In this document: piece by piece, positions 22,509 to 35,343 of the stretch
Layout: every line of letters starts with the position of its first letter
Position numbering within the stretch: the stretch's first letter is position 1
Assembly (NCBI GenBank): GCA_963920525.1
Contig: OY986436.1
Location: 182,058,361 to 182,122,360 of the forward strand
Reading direction: 5' to 3'
Length of the DNA stretch: 64,000 nt
Origin: Dichetophora obliterata
Taxonomy: Eukaryota > Arthropoda > Insecta > Diptera > Sciomyzidae
Notes under the pieces: model-generated
What the model was told of the DNA's origin: nothing
Database searches by the model: none
Seen by the model: the letters and a program-made list of their open reading frames with translations, nothing else
Position numbers and translations under genes: made by a program

Positions 22509-24500
22509 TGAATTATGCAAGTTGATAAATCTTGTTTTTAGTATTATAAAAATGTCAGACATTGTTAAAATGTATAATAAGTATTATTTTTTTCGTAAAT
22601 AATAAGCCCTTTAATGATTAGTTTTTCTGAAACGGGAGCTTTCTTTTCTAAGAAACCAGATAAAGACTTAACATTTTTGTTACACTCAGGAATATTGACT
22701 GTTGATAAACAAATTTGCATTAATATTTCCAAAATATTCTTGAACTTCATCCTAAAAATGAAAACTCCTTTTTCCGATTCCGGGAAAAAAATTATTCATG
22801 CCAGGGCTGATTATTTAAGTAACAAATAATTTGAATTTACTATGTCTTATATTCTTTTTAAAAATGTGTATTAGAATTGAGTCTTTTTATTTTTTTTTTT
22901 AAAACGTGCAATGTCTCTTTAAAGTCATTTAAAACTATTAATTAATAAGTCATTAATCAATAATTCAAATTAAAATGTATAATGAATATTGTTTTTGAAC
23001 GTATTATTTACGTATTATAATTTAAATATTTTCTGTTTTATAGTTTGTTTATAAATGTTTAAAATTGAATCTGTTTCTTTTTTTTCAAACGTGCAATGTC
23101 ACTTTTTTAAAGCCTTGAAAGCTATTAATTAGTAAATTAATGTTTAAGGAGGTGTTAATTATTATTGTTTTTTTTCCCTACATGTTTCGACTGATAAGCA
23201 TAGTCGCAAAAATTAGTGTTATTTCACCAGCTAAAGGTGTGTGCTTTCAGCATACTGGAAATTAATTTCAGAGAGGTTATTTATTTTTTTTTATTTTTTT
23301 ATTTTATTTATTTAAATTTTCATTACAGGGAATAAATCCTTACGCTGAAGATTACTAGAATCTTATTTAAAGAGCATAAGTCACTAAAGGTGAAATTAAT
23401 ATCTATATATTTAAAACTAAACTCAAGTTAGATGTAATATATATTTAAAAATTAAAGTGAAATTAGATTTAAAAATTAAATTAAAAATTAAATCCAAAAT
23501 TTAATTAAAACTTAAAATAAAATCTACAGAAAATTAATAGAATTTTAGAAGACTTTAATACAAATATTTAAACAAATAGATACAAACAGGTTTAATGCAG
23601 CAGATACACTAACAGAAATACTGACGATGCAAAAATTAACAATTAAAGTTCCTGAAATATTTTAAAAAGCTCGTTATTCTGCTTTTCTCTGGAAATAAGT
23701 GCTGAAATTCAGCGAAGCTACTGCTGCTTTTAAGGTTTAACTGCCTTAAAGTAAAAAATTTAAGATAGGTTGAGCTGCTTTTCACTAACAAATAGGGCTG
23801 AAATTCAGCGAAGCTACTGCTGGTTTTACGATTTAGCTGCCTTAAAGTAAGACAGTATTGGATGCTGGTTTGCAGCACATAAGGGCTTGTGTAATTTCAG
23901 CGAAAGCTGTCTTAAAGTTGTTGCAGCTTACTTTAAGACAGCTTTTTCACCTAGTTATAAGATTTCCTTTTTACAGTGTACAACACACTTCTATGTACAA
24001 CAGTGTACATTTGAAGCAATCGCCATCGCCTTAGAATGAGAAAAAACCATCGAAATTTCAAGTTTTGATTTCGCAAGCAAATATCTCAGCCATGATTTCC
24101 ATCAACTTTCTTTTTGTCTGAGAGTTCAATTAAATAACTTTGGAAAAAAATTTACCGTTACCTCTAAAACATTAACTTTTTGTAAAAACCTTTTAATAAA
24201 AACCCTCTAAAATATTAACTTTTTGCTCAAAGAATAGGACAAAAGTTGTTTTTGTTGTAAGTTTTAAAAATTTTTTCTTTAAATTTTCATTTTTTACACT
24301 CTCTCATACGACATATCATTTAGTTGCAAAAATTGCTTCATTTTGACACATAATTCAAAAAAAGTTTCTATCATCGAAAATCATGAGCTACCCCCTATGG
24401 TTTTTTTGATAGAAATTAATTTTTTCAAAATGTTTTTATATTTTTTACAAAGTTCTACAGGTTAAAAAATAATTAATGTAAAAAAAAGTTTAAATATTTC

Positions 24501-25158
24501 TTACCCCTCCATGGCCAGTTGCATAAAAATATCATGGTCAGGAGGGAATTTAAACTGTGTGACAGGGTGGTGGGGTATACATAATATGGGGTGGGGGGCC
24601 AGCCAAAATGTGTGACACATAGAGGGACAACCCCTAATAAGCACAATTTGAACTATAATTTTTGTATAACGAATTGCGAATATGTAAGAAAAACAACAAC
24701 ATTTTAGAAAATAAGAGTGCAGAGTGACCTCGTAGAGAGGGGAAGGGAGGGTCAAGATTTTGTAACAGCGTGTGACATAAAGGAAAAGGGTCTTAAATAT
24801 GCCCAAATCGTTTGAAAAAATATATGGAATATTTGAACCTTGTACAAAAAAACGCACCTATGTTTTGATTCTTTCAAAACGAAAACTATTATTTTGTTGT
24901 CGTAACTGAAAAGTACAAGTTATTTTACGATAAATTTTTTTTTTTTAAACAATGCAGATTAGTATGGTTCAATTGAAAACAATATAACATTTGGTCAAAT
25001 GTTACAATAAACGTTTTTATTTAAAGAAAGATGGAAAGAGATGAAAAAATATTGTAGAAATAAGCTTTGAGCTAAAAATTGGTCTTTTGGGTGGCAGATA
25101 CAGGATGGATGGTTTTAAGTGAAAAGTTGGTGGTGAAAAAAATAATAGGATCAGTGCT
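24501..25158. other. Repeat-like DNA without recognised gene
   Basis: The minus-strand frame 24501-24857 is open, but its peptide is Pro/Cys/Tyr-rich and matches no domain I know. It lies next to family D repeat and is more likely non-coding repeat DNA. Confidence 0.35.
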
Positions 25159-28100
25159 TATTTATTTATTTATTTATTTCTATTTAAACTATCAACAATC
25201 GTTTAACAGTTTGAGTAATAACATGTAAATTATATAAACAATATGATATTAAACTAATAAAATGTAAACAAAATTATGTTAAAGAATAATACACTTTTAT
25301 AAATTCATTTTAAAGAATTCTTAATAAATTTTGTTTAAAAGTTTGTCTATTCAAAGTGAGATCTATTTGAGCATTTATTGAATTGAACGCTAAGCACATT
25401 TTATTAATAGGATCATTACGGCCATAGTTTGTCCTATGATATGGAATGTAAAAAAATCTCTTCGCCTAAAATATCTCTCGGCACATATATTCTTAAAAGA
25501 GCGAGGAGTGGCGCACAGTCTATATGTGACATAATTATATCGCGAACAAAAATAACAAGAAAAAATTTACGTCTGGAGGCTGAGGTATTAAGACCTAGAA
25601 GAGCACACCTGGATACGTACGTTGGCATACAATTCCAATTTAATTTAAACATTATGTAACGAGTGAAACATTTTTGTATTTTTTCCAATCGCAAAGAATC
25701 TACCTCGTAATATGGATCCCAGATCACACATCCATATTCCAAGATAGACCTTACTAAAGAAAAAAATAACGTTCTAAGGGTATATGGATCCTTAAATTCC
25801 TTCGAATTACGCCTCAAAAAACCCATCATTGCATTAGCCTTAGTAATTATGCAATCGTATTGGTTGGAAAAATAAATTTTTCTATCAAATAGAATTTCCA
25901 GATCAGATGTAGACTCGACACGTGAAAGACCACTATTTGCGATTGAGTAATTAAAAAAAATTGGTTCTTTTTTCTTATACAATTCACAAATAAATTGTGG
26001 AATATGTGAAATTAGAGGACAGGAACAACTAAGCGCTGGAAATGCTTGCCGAGGTGAAGGCATAACACTAGCCTCGGTTAAAAGCAATTCAAATTGTCTT
26101 TCACGGTCGTGAATTAATAATTCACGTATGGTTCCAATCAATTCCTCTAATCTATCCCTTTCCTTTCAGGTCAAAAACCAAACCTTGTTTGTATAAGGCG
26201 CATGCCTTGGTTCTTTGATCTTTAAAAAAAAATATATAAAAAGACATAATGTTGCATTTGGCAATCAATTTGAAGAAGCCGATGGTCGGAAGGTGAAGAA
26301 ACCGAATTAAACAGTTTAACATCATCAGCATACATCAAACAGTTAGTATGCTGTAAAAAATTTGCGAGATCCTTGATGAACAAGACACAATAAAGGTCCA
26401 AGGTGGCTTCCTTGGGGCACACCAGAATGGTTGGTAATAGATTTTGAGTAGCAGTTACCAATACAGGCAACTTAATATCTATCAGATAGGTAATTCCTCA
26501 GCCAGGAAAACAAAGAGGAATGAAACCCTATTAGGGAAAGTTTTTTAACCATAATGGAGAGCTGAACCCTATCAAAGGCTTTGGCGAAATCAGTAAAAAT
26601 TACGTCAATTTGATTGCCTTTTTCCATTTCAGTTTTAATGAAGTGAGAGAACAGTGTTAGGTTTGTAGAAGTAGATTTACCACTAACAAAACCGTGTTGG
26701 AATTCAGAGATAGAGTTTTTAATTCTAGCATAAATGTGTTTTTTGACAATTGACTCAAATAATTTAGGGATCAAGGGCAATTTTGATATCGGTCGATAGT
26801 TCGCTATATTTTGCCTAGAGCCAGACTTATGGATAGGGACTATAATGGATTCTTTCCTAATATTCAAAAGCTGCCCTGTCTTTAAAGATAAATTAAATAA
26901 AAGCGCTAATGGCTGGGCTAGCACAGCTGCGCAGTTTTTTAGAAATATTGGGGGAATATTATCAGGACCAGTTTCTTTATTAATGTCTAGAGTGAGCAAA
27001 TCTTGTAAGACATCATCATCAGAAAGAACTAATGAACCCATATCAATAATAGGGTTGTCATTATAATAAAAAGGGCAGTTCACGTCATTTCCGTCGTCTA
27101 ATAAAAAATTCGATTGAAAATAATCAGCAAAAAGATTTGTGACGTCTGAAGTGCTACTTGCAGTTTTTTCATTAAAAAACATATTTTTAGGGAAACCCTT
27201 CGTCTTCCTTTTTTTATTTAAGAAATTCCAAAAGTTCTTCGGATTTTCTCTAATATCAGACTCCAGCTTATTAAGGTGAAATTTGTAGAGCGATTCTTTA
27301 AGAGATGCGTATTCACTACGCGCTTGTAAATAGTTTTGACGAAAAGATATATTTATTTTACTTTTTTTGAACAATTTGTTCCTACGGTTTTTTAATTTTG
27401 AAAGACTTTTATTGAACCACTCCGGCTTAGAACTTTTCCTTATCTTTTTAATAGGAACAAAGCAAGTAAACGCTTGATTTATAATTTCGATAAAAAAGTC
27501 ATAGTTATCTGACAAGATATCACCAAAACCCACACGCCAGACCACACTCGATAAAAAGGTAGAAATTGCTGTGTAATCTGCTTTTTTAAATGCAAAAACA
27601 AAGGTATCTTCTTCTATGGCAGATGTATCATTAATAAGAATTGTATTAAAAGTGCTTTATGATGAAAACTGTTATTTGAAAGAAGTAAATCCGATTCAAC
27701 ACAATTAGCATTAAGCTCATTATCAATAAAAATAAGGTCTAAGATTTTGTTCAAGCTATTTGTGACAGAGTTTATTTGAATCAGACCCAAGAAATATGTA
27801 GAGTCTAAAAAATCGATTCCCAAATTGTTGCACATTGAGTTCGGAATCATACATAAAAGATCCTTAAAATAAGTCCAATTTACACTACTTAAGTTGAAAT
27901 CACCCAATACAATCTGGTATTCATTATCTTTGAGCCGATCAATTACCTTCAAAATATTAATAAAGTGCATAGAATAAACTTCACTTAAAGAGCAAGGTGG
28001 AACATAAGATACAAATACTTATACATTTTAATAGAGTTAGAACCATCACCATTCCAAAGGCAATCTACACGAATGCATATTTGTTCCAAGAGATCGGATG

Positions 28101-28500
28101 TGTTTAGCAATGATATCTGCTGACAACGATAAACTGCACGGATAGCAATTAAGACACCACCACCTCCTGTTAAGCCAGTTGATATCAATGATCGATCACG
28201 GCGAAAAACCTCGAACGTTTCATCATAGAATTCAGATGTATAGATGCTCTGATGTAACCAAGACTCCGTTAAAGCGACAGCATCAAACGAACAATCCATA
28301 ATATTAAAAGAAAAATGTGTGGACGTCGGCCACCCAAATTTTGGTAATAAAGTTGTAAAAATTTATTAACAGGACTCAAAACGACGCCATTATTCGATAA
28401 AATACTAACATTATTAGATAGTTTTTTAAGAGTGCTGAGCTTGTTTTGGTGGGCGCACGTAGTTTTTTGAAACATAAAAAGCTTACATGCTTACATTTGA
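25159..28500 (-). pseudogene. Jockey/CR1-type LINE ORF2, decayed
   Basis: Minus strand, 5' to 3'. LQLYYQNLGG opens the endonuclease near 28370. ALTESWL and GGGVLIA follow (28299-27985), then VLGDFNLS, LDLIF and a degraded histidine box HHKALL (27970-27614). The RT follows in 27600-26472, with ADYTAIS, KSSKPEWFNKSL, GPDNIPPIFLK, YRPISKLPLIPKLFE and FTDFAKAFD, then YADDVKLF in the 26470-26222 frame with the canonical YADD intact. The thumb/C-terminus (LVRSILEYGCVIWDPYY) lies in 25960-25434. At least four frame changes and a 236 bp insertion at 25971-26206 inactivate it. The (AAAT)n tail is at 25159-25180. No ORF1 is visible; 5' end near 28500-28530. Confidence 0.85.
25971..26206. mobile_element. 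236 bp insertion with 10 bp target duplication
   Basis: TTGGTTCTTT flanks it exactly at 25961-25970 and 26207-26216. LINE-homologous sequence (KCNIMSFY on one side, PIFFNYSIANS on the other) brackets it. On the minus strand the insert has an open frame (RDRLEELIGTIRELL, then a Cys-containing stretch) and ends GTATAAGAAAAA, compatible with a short retroposed tail. Identity unknown. Confidence 0.55.
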
Positions 28501-28530
28501 TCTATCGAGGTGTTATTTGAAAAATATGAA

Positions 28531-31320
28531 CTACTAGCTAAACCCGGCGCGTTGCTGCCACTCTCCCTATTCAAACGCCCATAAAATGTTATCAGTTAAA
28601 CAGCATGTCTAAATTGAGGTAGAATACTGAATTCCGAGACTGTGCGACCTATATCCACAAAGCCATTCGATATAACAAATTAGGGTTGTATAGGAAGTGC
28701 CTCGCCCTCTTGATCACCGCTCATAGAATGTAATCAATTAAACTGCATGTGTACATGGAGGCAAGCGCGTCCCAAATTTCGGGACGCGCTTCACCAAAAT
28801 TTCACCAAAATTTCTTCACATGAAACATGAAGAAGAGAGAAAGAAGAGGAAAATATATAATACAAAAATATTATCGTTGTAAGAAAACTGACATTTTTAA
28901 TAACTTTTCCTTTTAAATTGTTTAGTTAGCTAAAAAAGTGCGGGGGCAACTGCCCCCCTTTCCCCCCGCTTCCGACGCCAATGCATGGAGGTTGAATACC
29001 GAATTCCAAAACTGTGCGACATATATCTCCAAAACTATTCGATATCACAAATTTAGGTTGTATGGGAGGTACCACTGCCCTTTTCCTTACGCCCATAAAA
29101 TTTAACCAATGAAACTGCATGTGTAAATTGAGATCGAATACTGAATTCCGAGGCTGAGTTACCTATAACTCCAAAGCTATTCGATATCGCAAATTTGGGT
29201 TAAGTTGGAGGTGCCACGCCCCCCGACAAACTCTAAAAATTTTTATCAGTAAATCTGCATGCGTAAATTTTGGTCAAATACTGAATTCCGATGCTGTGCG
29301 ACCTATAACTCCAAAGCTATTTGATAGCACAAAGTTGGGTTGTATGGGAAGTGTCACTCCCCTTTTCCCTACGCCCATAAAATGTAAGAAATGAAAGTGC
29401 ATGTATAAATTTAGGTCGAATACCGATTTCTTACGCTGTCAACCTATAACTTCAAAGCAATTCGATATTGCAAATTTGGGATGTAAGGGAGATGTCAGGC
29501 CTCCCTGTCCAACGCCCATAAAAAAAAATCATTGAAACTGCATGTGTAAATTGAGGTCAAAAACTGAATTCCAAAGCTGAATTCCTATAAATTCAAAGCT
29601 ATTCGATATCACCAATTTGGGTTGTATGAGAGGTGCCCCTCCCCCTTGTCCAACTCCCATAAAATTTCATCCCCTCGGAGGAACCACGCCCCCTCGTCCA
29701 AACGTTACCAAACCTCACAGGAACAATCTATCTCCTCGGCAAACGTTGTTCTGCCACAGACCGCCTTACTGCTATACACAAAAATGTCAAGAAATTTCAA
29801 ATATATTCAGTATTTTCAGTACAGCTGCCGAAAGTAGCCATGTGCACTAAATAACCATATTTTAGTCTAATACGATCAAAACCGTGCGAAATATAGCATT
29901 TTTGTTGTTTTGCAAGCGGTAAAAAGGGGTGCGGTAAAATGTTTCCCTTGAGCCATCTCGTAATCGAAACAAATCGACTACCCAAATTTCAGCTCAATTT
30001 AGGTTAAGCCTGGCGCACTTCACTTCACTGGACGCTAACTCCCCGAAAAGTGAGTTTAACTAAAGTAGGGCAGGCCTATTTTTAGTGCACTTGCCGAGAG
30101 TAACCATATGTACTGAATTACAAAATTTTTGGCTAATACGACCCAAACCGTTGAAATAAAACGTTTTCATTGGTTTGTGGGCGGTAAAAGGGGGGCGTGG
30201 AGACCAATTTTTAGTACAGTTGCTAACAGTAACCGTACAAACTAAGCCAACATTTTAGCTCAATCGACCCAGTAGTCAATTTTGATGGTTTCTTAAAAAG
30301 TAGGTGTGGCTATATAGCGCTGACGCCCTTTTTTAGTACAATTGCCGAAAGTAACCATACAAACTTAAGTATCATATGTTAGTCTCATACGGCCAAAACT
30401 GCATGAAATATAGCATTTTCACTGATTTGTGGGCGCAAAAGGGGGCGTGGAAACCAATTTTTCGTACAAACCAAAGTAACAAATTTAAGTCTTATACGAC
30501 CAAAACCGTCTGAAATAAACCATTTTCATTTATTTGTGGGCGGTAAAAGGGGGCGTGGAAACTCATTTTTAGGACAGTTGTCGACAGTAACCGTACATAC
30601 TAAATTACAAAATTTCAGCCATATACGACCCAAACCGACTGAAATATAACATTTTTATTGATTTGGGGGCGGTAAAAGGGGGGTGTGGCAAATTTTTTCC
30701 TCAACCATCTCGTACCTGAAACAAATCGACTGCTAAAATTTCAGGTCAATCGGTTCAGTAGTTTTGGAGTCTATAGACATCACACAGCCAGACACACATC
30801 GTTTTGCTTTATATATATATATAGATATTGATTTGTGGGCGTTAAAAGTGGGCGTGAAAACATTTATAAATTGTGTTCGTCTCTTGGAGCACCTAAAGAG
30901 CAAGTTTCACTGTAAAAATGTGCAGAACTCCGGAATTGCCATGATTTCGAAAAAGTGGGCGTATTTATATAACGACCACGCCCATTTTTCGTACAGTTAC
31001 CGACAGTAACCATCTGAACAAAATCCCCAAATCTTAGTTTTTTACGATTGAAACTGTGAGATATTTTTCTTTTTTGTTTGTGATCGATGGAGCAAATTTG
31101 GTTTGTATGGGAGGTACCACGCCCCCTTCTCCAATCATTACGAAACCTCACAGGAACACTCTCAAGATGTGGCTTTATTTTCCCTGAAAATTTCATAAAG
31201 ATCGGTTCAGCGGTTTTGGAGTCTATACGTGATATAGCCACATACCCACCCACATACCCACCCACATACCCACATACCCACATACATACATCCATTTTTA
31301 TATATATAGATATATCATAG
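28531..31320 (+). repeat. Non-coding element of ~140 bp units, copy R1
   Basis: Begins CTAGCTAAACCCGGCGCG and ends TTTATATATATATAGAT, an ending present twice (about 30829 and 31311). The first part (28560-29700) is a row of about 141 bp units carrying CTGCATGTGTAAATTGAGG, ACCTATAACTCCAAAGC and GGTTGTATGGGAGGTG. The second part (29790-30700) is a different unit with TTGCCGAAAGTAACCATAC, AATACGACCAAAACCG and GGTAAAAGGGGGCGTGG. The third has the CAGTAGTTTTGGAGTCTATA tail and CATACCCACC repeats. Related copies lie at 35683-37262 (inverted) and 60208-61196. No ORF of note. Class uncertain; the common TATATATAGAT end is shared with fly and moth retroelement-derived repeats. Confidence 0.7.
28762..28983. 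mobile_element. hAT-like MITE within R1
   Basis: A 222 bp insertion in a 141 bp unit, flanked exactly by CATGGAGG (28754-28761 and 28984-28991). Ends CAAGCGCGTCCC and CGACGCCAATG show weak inverted similarity. A GGGACGCGC hairpin is near the left end and C-runs near the right. About 145 bp match 9770-9915 in reverse orientation. Confidence 0.7.
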
Positions 31321-31752
31321 ATAAGTTTTTTTTTTTTTTTGTTTGGGGGGCATTTAGAGTGGTGGCAAATATGAATGGGTATTTTAAAAAAAATTGCTGG
31401 GGATGAAAAATTTATAGAACCTAGTTTTATATTTGGCACCTCCAGATGTCATACCAGTGTGCCATGTAAAATTTTTGTCAAATTAGAGCTATTGCGGCCT
31501 TTATCAGTGAGTGCAAAAATTGTATTGAAATGAGTTTATACCACTGCCGAGTAGTTTAATTAAGGTGAATCGAACGACAAATGAATAATATTGATCTGAA
31601 GTAGTTTAAGCAAACCCTTTATTAAGTCATCTAGTTATTGCTTAACACTTATTCGGTCGGTTACAGTTCTCTAACACGGCTGTACCATGATTAAAAGTGT
31701 TATCACTGTCAAATTGCAATATGAGCTTATATTAATTAAGGAAGAGTTACTT
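31321..31752. other. No gene seen
   Basis: T-tract then AT-rich DNA; nothing recognised. Confidence 0.35.
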
Positions 31753-32015
31753 GAACAATTGAAGCGTTCTCGCGAATAACGTTGTAAACGACAAAATTGT
31801 AATTATTCACTTTTATTCATTTTACAAGCACTTTTATTTATTTTTATTTTTTTTTAATTATTTGGGAATAATAATACCCCAAACTGCTTAACTGCTCACT
31901 CAGTTCTGTTTGTATATAATATAAGAGAGTGATTCTAAGAGGTAATCGCAAAAAAAAAAACACTAAAAAAATGTCGTTTACAACATTATTTGCGATTATG
32001 CTTCAATTGTTGAAC
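31753..32015. mobile_element. Foldback MITE with ~45 bp TIRs
   Basis: GAACAATTGAAGCGTTCTCG at the left pairs with the reverse complement of the right end, GTTCAACAATTGAAGCATAA. Similarity continues through GTTGTAAACGACA on both sides. Core is T-rich; no coding. Confidence 0.7.
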
Positions 32016-32285
32016 AGAAACCACGCTCTAGACTCTTAAAATGAGTATATCGAAAGGTATATTCAAACCAGTCATAATACTATCTACTAAATTCATAATA
32101 CTATAATAAGATCTCTAAGGCTTATATCTAGTCCACCCGATTTTTGGGGTACAATCAGTAGTATTAATTTAAACTATCATTTAACTAAAGAAAATCATAC
32201 AAAAATTGAAACGTTTAGTTTGAATGGTTGAATGGTCTTGCGATCAGCTGATCTAATACACAAAGAAATGTACAAAGAATACAAT

Positions 32286-32429
32286 AGGGTTCCATCGTTG
32301 TATTTTTGCCACAAGGTTGTATTTTGAACACTGTGCACTTTGTTTTTATAATTTTACAAAATTTACTACAAATATAAATTTTGAAGGACAAATATAAAGA
32401 ACAAATACACCACATCGTGAGTACCCCTA
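32286..32429. mobile_element. Small MITE, GGGT(A/T)C-ended
   Basis: AGGGTTCCATCGTTGTATTT at the left and, reversed, AGGGGTACTCACGATGTGGT at the right form imperfect TIRs, with TA on both sides. The right end matches the solitary end at 18234. Confidence 0.5.
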
Positions 32430-33990
32430 ATATTTCTAAGTTAGAGCAATCTAAATTCATATCCATTACACAAATCTAGTTTACATACATTCAGGCAAAA
32501 CAAGAAAACTGCCTTTTCTATAAAATTTTGTTTTTGTATCTTACGCAATTTTTAGCGATTAGATCTCGACTATTTGAAATAATACATGTATTTTAATTAT
32601 ACTTTATGTTGTTAAGTTTTTTTGTTGAACTATAAGATACCCAATAGTTATATTGAAATATGAATGTATTTGGTATTTGGTTTTGAGTTGAAAAAAAGCA
32701 CTGTATGATATTTCGATGTATTTCTAATGTAAACTTTTATTGATTGTAAATCTTGCCAATAGACACACTCAGATCTGATTGTTTGTTTCTTAGAACAATT
32801 AATTTGAAAATTTTTCAATAATAATTTTTCGTTATTCTTTGATTCTTAATAAATTAATGTTTTATTATTATTACCTTTTTGAAGTGAAAGTATTATAAAT
32901 GGAGTTGAATTTTACTACAGTTTTGACTACAAAACAAATGAAAAATATTGCAAATAAGCAGTAGTAATTACTTTTATTAAAACATGAATTGCATAAAAAC
33001 TAAACAAAAATGTTGTTGTACGACTTTTAAGAGTGTAGTTAATTTCTGAATACCTATTTGTTATGCATTTGAATGGTGTTAAAAACTTAAAAAAAAGAAA
33101 AATAAAAAAAGGAAGCAGCAGCAGTGGCGAAATAGGTGTGTGTTGGTGGGACTAGTTTTTTTATTTTGTAATTAATTAATTAAGTAGTTTCTTTACTGCA
33201 ACTGACATGTTTATAAAGTTATGAGGAAGTTTTTTGTATTAATTTGAATAAACGTCCATTTGAGTGTTTATCAAATGATTGGGCTTTATAATAAATGTTT
33301 TAACAAATGATATTGAACGGTAATTAATGAATGGTACTGAAAGGGAATTCATGGGAAAAATTTTAATTATCATTAAGTGATCACTTCGAGTAGATTTTAC
33401 TACTAAGCCAATACAAGGAATGGAACTCCAAACCAAAAAAATTTCTCAATATCATATTTAGATTAAAGTCCGTTTAATTACCGGTATTTCAAACTTAAAA
33501 TTCGGTTTAGCAATTAGTTGTTAATCAAAAAAATTTGTGTTCAGGTGGTTTAATTACCATATTTCATTAACTCATTTTTAAAAAGTTAATTTTACTAGCT
33601 TTAGAAAAAAAAATTATTTTTAAGTTTTAAATGTTGTTCTTCCAACCCCTTCTTAGAAATCAATTACCTTACCGCAAGGGATGGAAACCCTACCAACCGA
33701 AGTTGCCCAAACTAATTTAAGATTTAAGCTCCTTCAACTACCTTTGCATTGGTTGCTCAAACTTTACATTCAAAGAAGTGTTAATAAGTGTTTGAGATAT
33801 GATTTTTCGTATAAATCGATTTTTGACGTTTTGACGACTTTTGTAAATTTTGTGCCTCCGCCAAAAATAACGCCAAACTTTTTTCCTCAAAATTCAGTTT
33901 TTTATTTCCGTCAGTGAGGCTCCATGCAAAATTTTACCCAAATCAAGTATGGTCATTCCGTAACTTTTACGGTTAAAATGGAAATGTTGA
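32430..33990. other. No gene or element recognised
   Basis: AT-rich sequence. The plus-strand ORF 33681-33917 and minus-strand ORF 33239-33436 show no family features. Confidence 0.35.
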
Positions 33991-33999
33991 TAAACAAAA

Positions 34000-35160
34000 A
34001 AATGTTTAGTTCAAGAAGCATTTGCTTAAAACTCTAAAATATTTTTTCGAGATTCAGGTCTGATTTTTGCTTCAAGTGAGAAAAATTTGCTTGATTCAAG
34101 TGAAGGGTTTACTGAAAACTAAAACAATTTGCTTGATTAGAGAATTTTTTTTCCCTGATATATTGTTTTTATAATTCTAAGAACATATATAATTTTTTTT
34201 TTCTTTATATTTGAGCGTAATCTAAGTAAATTCATTAAGCAACAGGTTGAAAAAACAACAAGAACAAAACACCAATAAGACTAGACAGACTGTTTTTTTA
34301 TCGCTATATCGACTCTTCAGTAGTCTTCTGTGGTCTCTGCAGTTCATCCACTTTGATAACCTTCTGTTTAATCAAAACAAAATTATTTGTGCTTTTATTT
34401 TCCTTCAAAGGAATTATTTTCTAGTGTTTTGCAAAAAGCAAAAGTTCGAAAAATTTACTGCTTCAACAATTTGCTTGATTTAAGTACACAATTTTCTTAA
34501 TACTTGGAATGTTATAAAAAAAGTCAATTAGTTTAATAATATTTTCAACCAAGCAAGCATTTGCTTAAACTAATAAAATATTTTCTTGATTCCTTTTTCC
34601 AGGTTCTAGAATCAAGTATTTTATTCATGTTACCAGCAATCATTTATTTTACTCAATTTTAGAAATAAATGCTAATTTACAATATTTTTCTTAACTTTAG
34701 CTTTTAATGCTTAATTTGAGCAAATGAGGATTAATTTTATATTTTCATTTGTTTAATCAAGCAAAATACAGTACGACCTCGCTCAACGCAACCCTCGCTA
34801 CACGCAACTCCTCGATAATCTCAACACCCAAATTGTACGCAAAGTATAAATTGCAACAAAGTGCAGACCAAAATTTCCCAATTTTTAAAAAAATAAATTG
34901 AATAAAATGAAATTATGTTTCTGAACAAAAATTTTTCGATTCACTTTAATTTGAATGTGTAGAAAATGCATATTTTTTTTTGGAAATAGGTCTATTGGCC
35001 AATATACAATTTTTCCTCGGTTTTTGCAATAACCTCAGATTTCGCAATTGGCTTGAATTTAATTGGTTGCGTTGAGCGCGGTCGTACTGTATTTGATTAT
35101 TATAGAAATATTATTTCTCTCCGTGGGTTTATTAAATATTTGCAGTCTCTTAAGTTCCGT
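34000..35160. mobile_element. Element with TTTGCTTGATT-type repeat arms
   Basis: Arms at about 34000-34160 and 34440-34768 (continuing after 35091) are dense in TTTGCTTGATTCAAG / AGCATTTGCTTAAAC variants, often in inverse orientation around a core at about 34200-34430. The design resembles 55750-56400, which uses the related AAGCAAA motif, but no tRNA-like core is evident here. It contains the MITE at 34769-35089. Confidence 0.5.
34769..35089. mobile_element. pogo/Tc1-type MITE, CAGTACGACC TIRs
   Basis: CAGTACGACCTCGCTCAACG at the left is matched by CGTTGAGCGCGGTCGTACTG at the right, and TA flanks both ends (34767-34768, 35090-35091). CAGT...ACTG ends at TA fit pogo/Tigger-type MITEs. Confidence 0.85.
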
Positions 35161-35343
35161 TTGATTACAACTAACATTTTATGGATGTTGGCATTAAAAG
35201 ATATCTTTTATAAGATATACATATTTGGGTAATATGGAGACATTCGAATAAAAAATTTTCATTTTTTTTTTCCTTGTTCTGTTAGCGATTATTTTCCCTT
35301 AACATATTAAGCATTTTTGAAAATGGCTACCTTGATTTCCAAT

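Larger units (their letters stand above)
20286..23978. mobile_element. TIR element L with unidentified exons
   Basis: Starts CACTGTAAAAACGAAATCTT and ends AGATTTCCTTTTTACAGTG, a 3.7 kb element inserted in family D repeat next to CTCAGTA. Near the right end the block GCTGAAATTCAGCGAAGCTA is duplicated (about 23700 and 23802). Exon-like sequences at 20747-20885 and 22031-22221 and a nested MITE at 21132-21785 lie inside. No recognisable transposase motif was found, so superfamily and autonomy are unknown. The exact outer boundary is uncertain because a further TGTACAACA repeat follows the right TIR. Confidence 0.6.
18935..24500 (+). repeat. Dispersed repeat family D, copy interrupted twice
   Basis: Segments 18935-19140, 19990-20285 and 23980-24500 together parallel the copy at 41095-41853 plus 44424-44830. 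Shared blocks include AATGAGGTATCGAATGAAAG, AACATGGTGCAAGAAGG, ATGTAACATGTGTGAATATA, GATATCTCGAAAAC and AAGTTTTGATT. The gaps are filled by the elements at 19141-19989 and 20286-23978. Non-coding; class unknown. Confidence 0.65.

Noticed and set aside
24501..24857. 118-codon minus-strand frame
   Set aside because: No domain, odd composition, lies in repeat-like DNA next to family D; kept only as a note.
28560..29700. CRISPR-like regular repeats
   Set aside because: Units are contiguous ~141 bp degenerate repeats without distinct spacers, in a eukaryotic genome.
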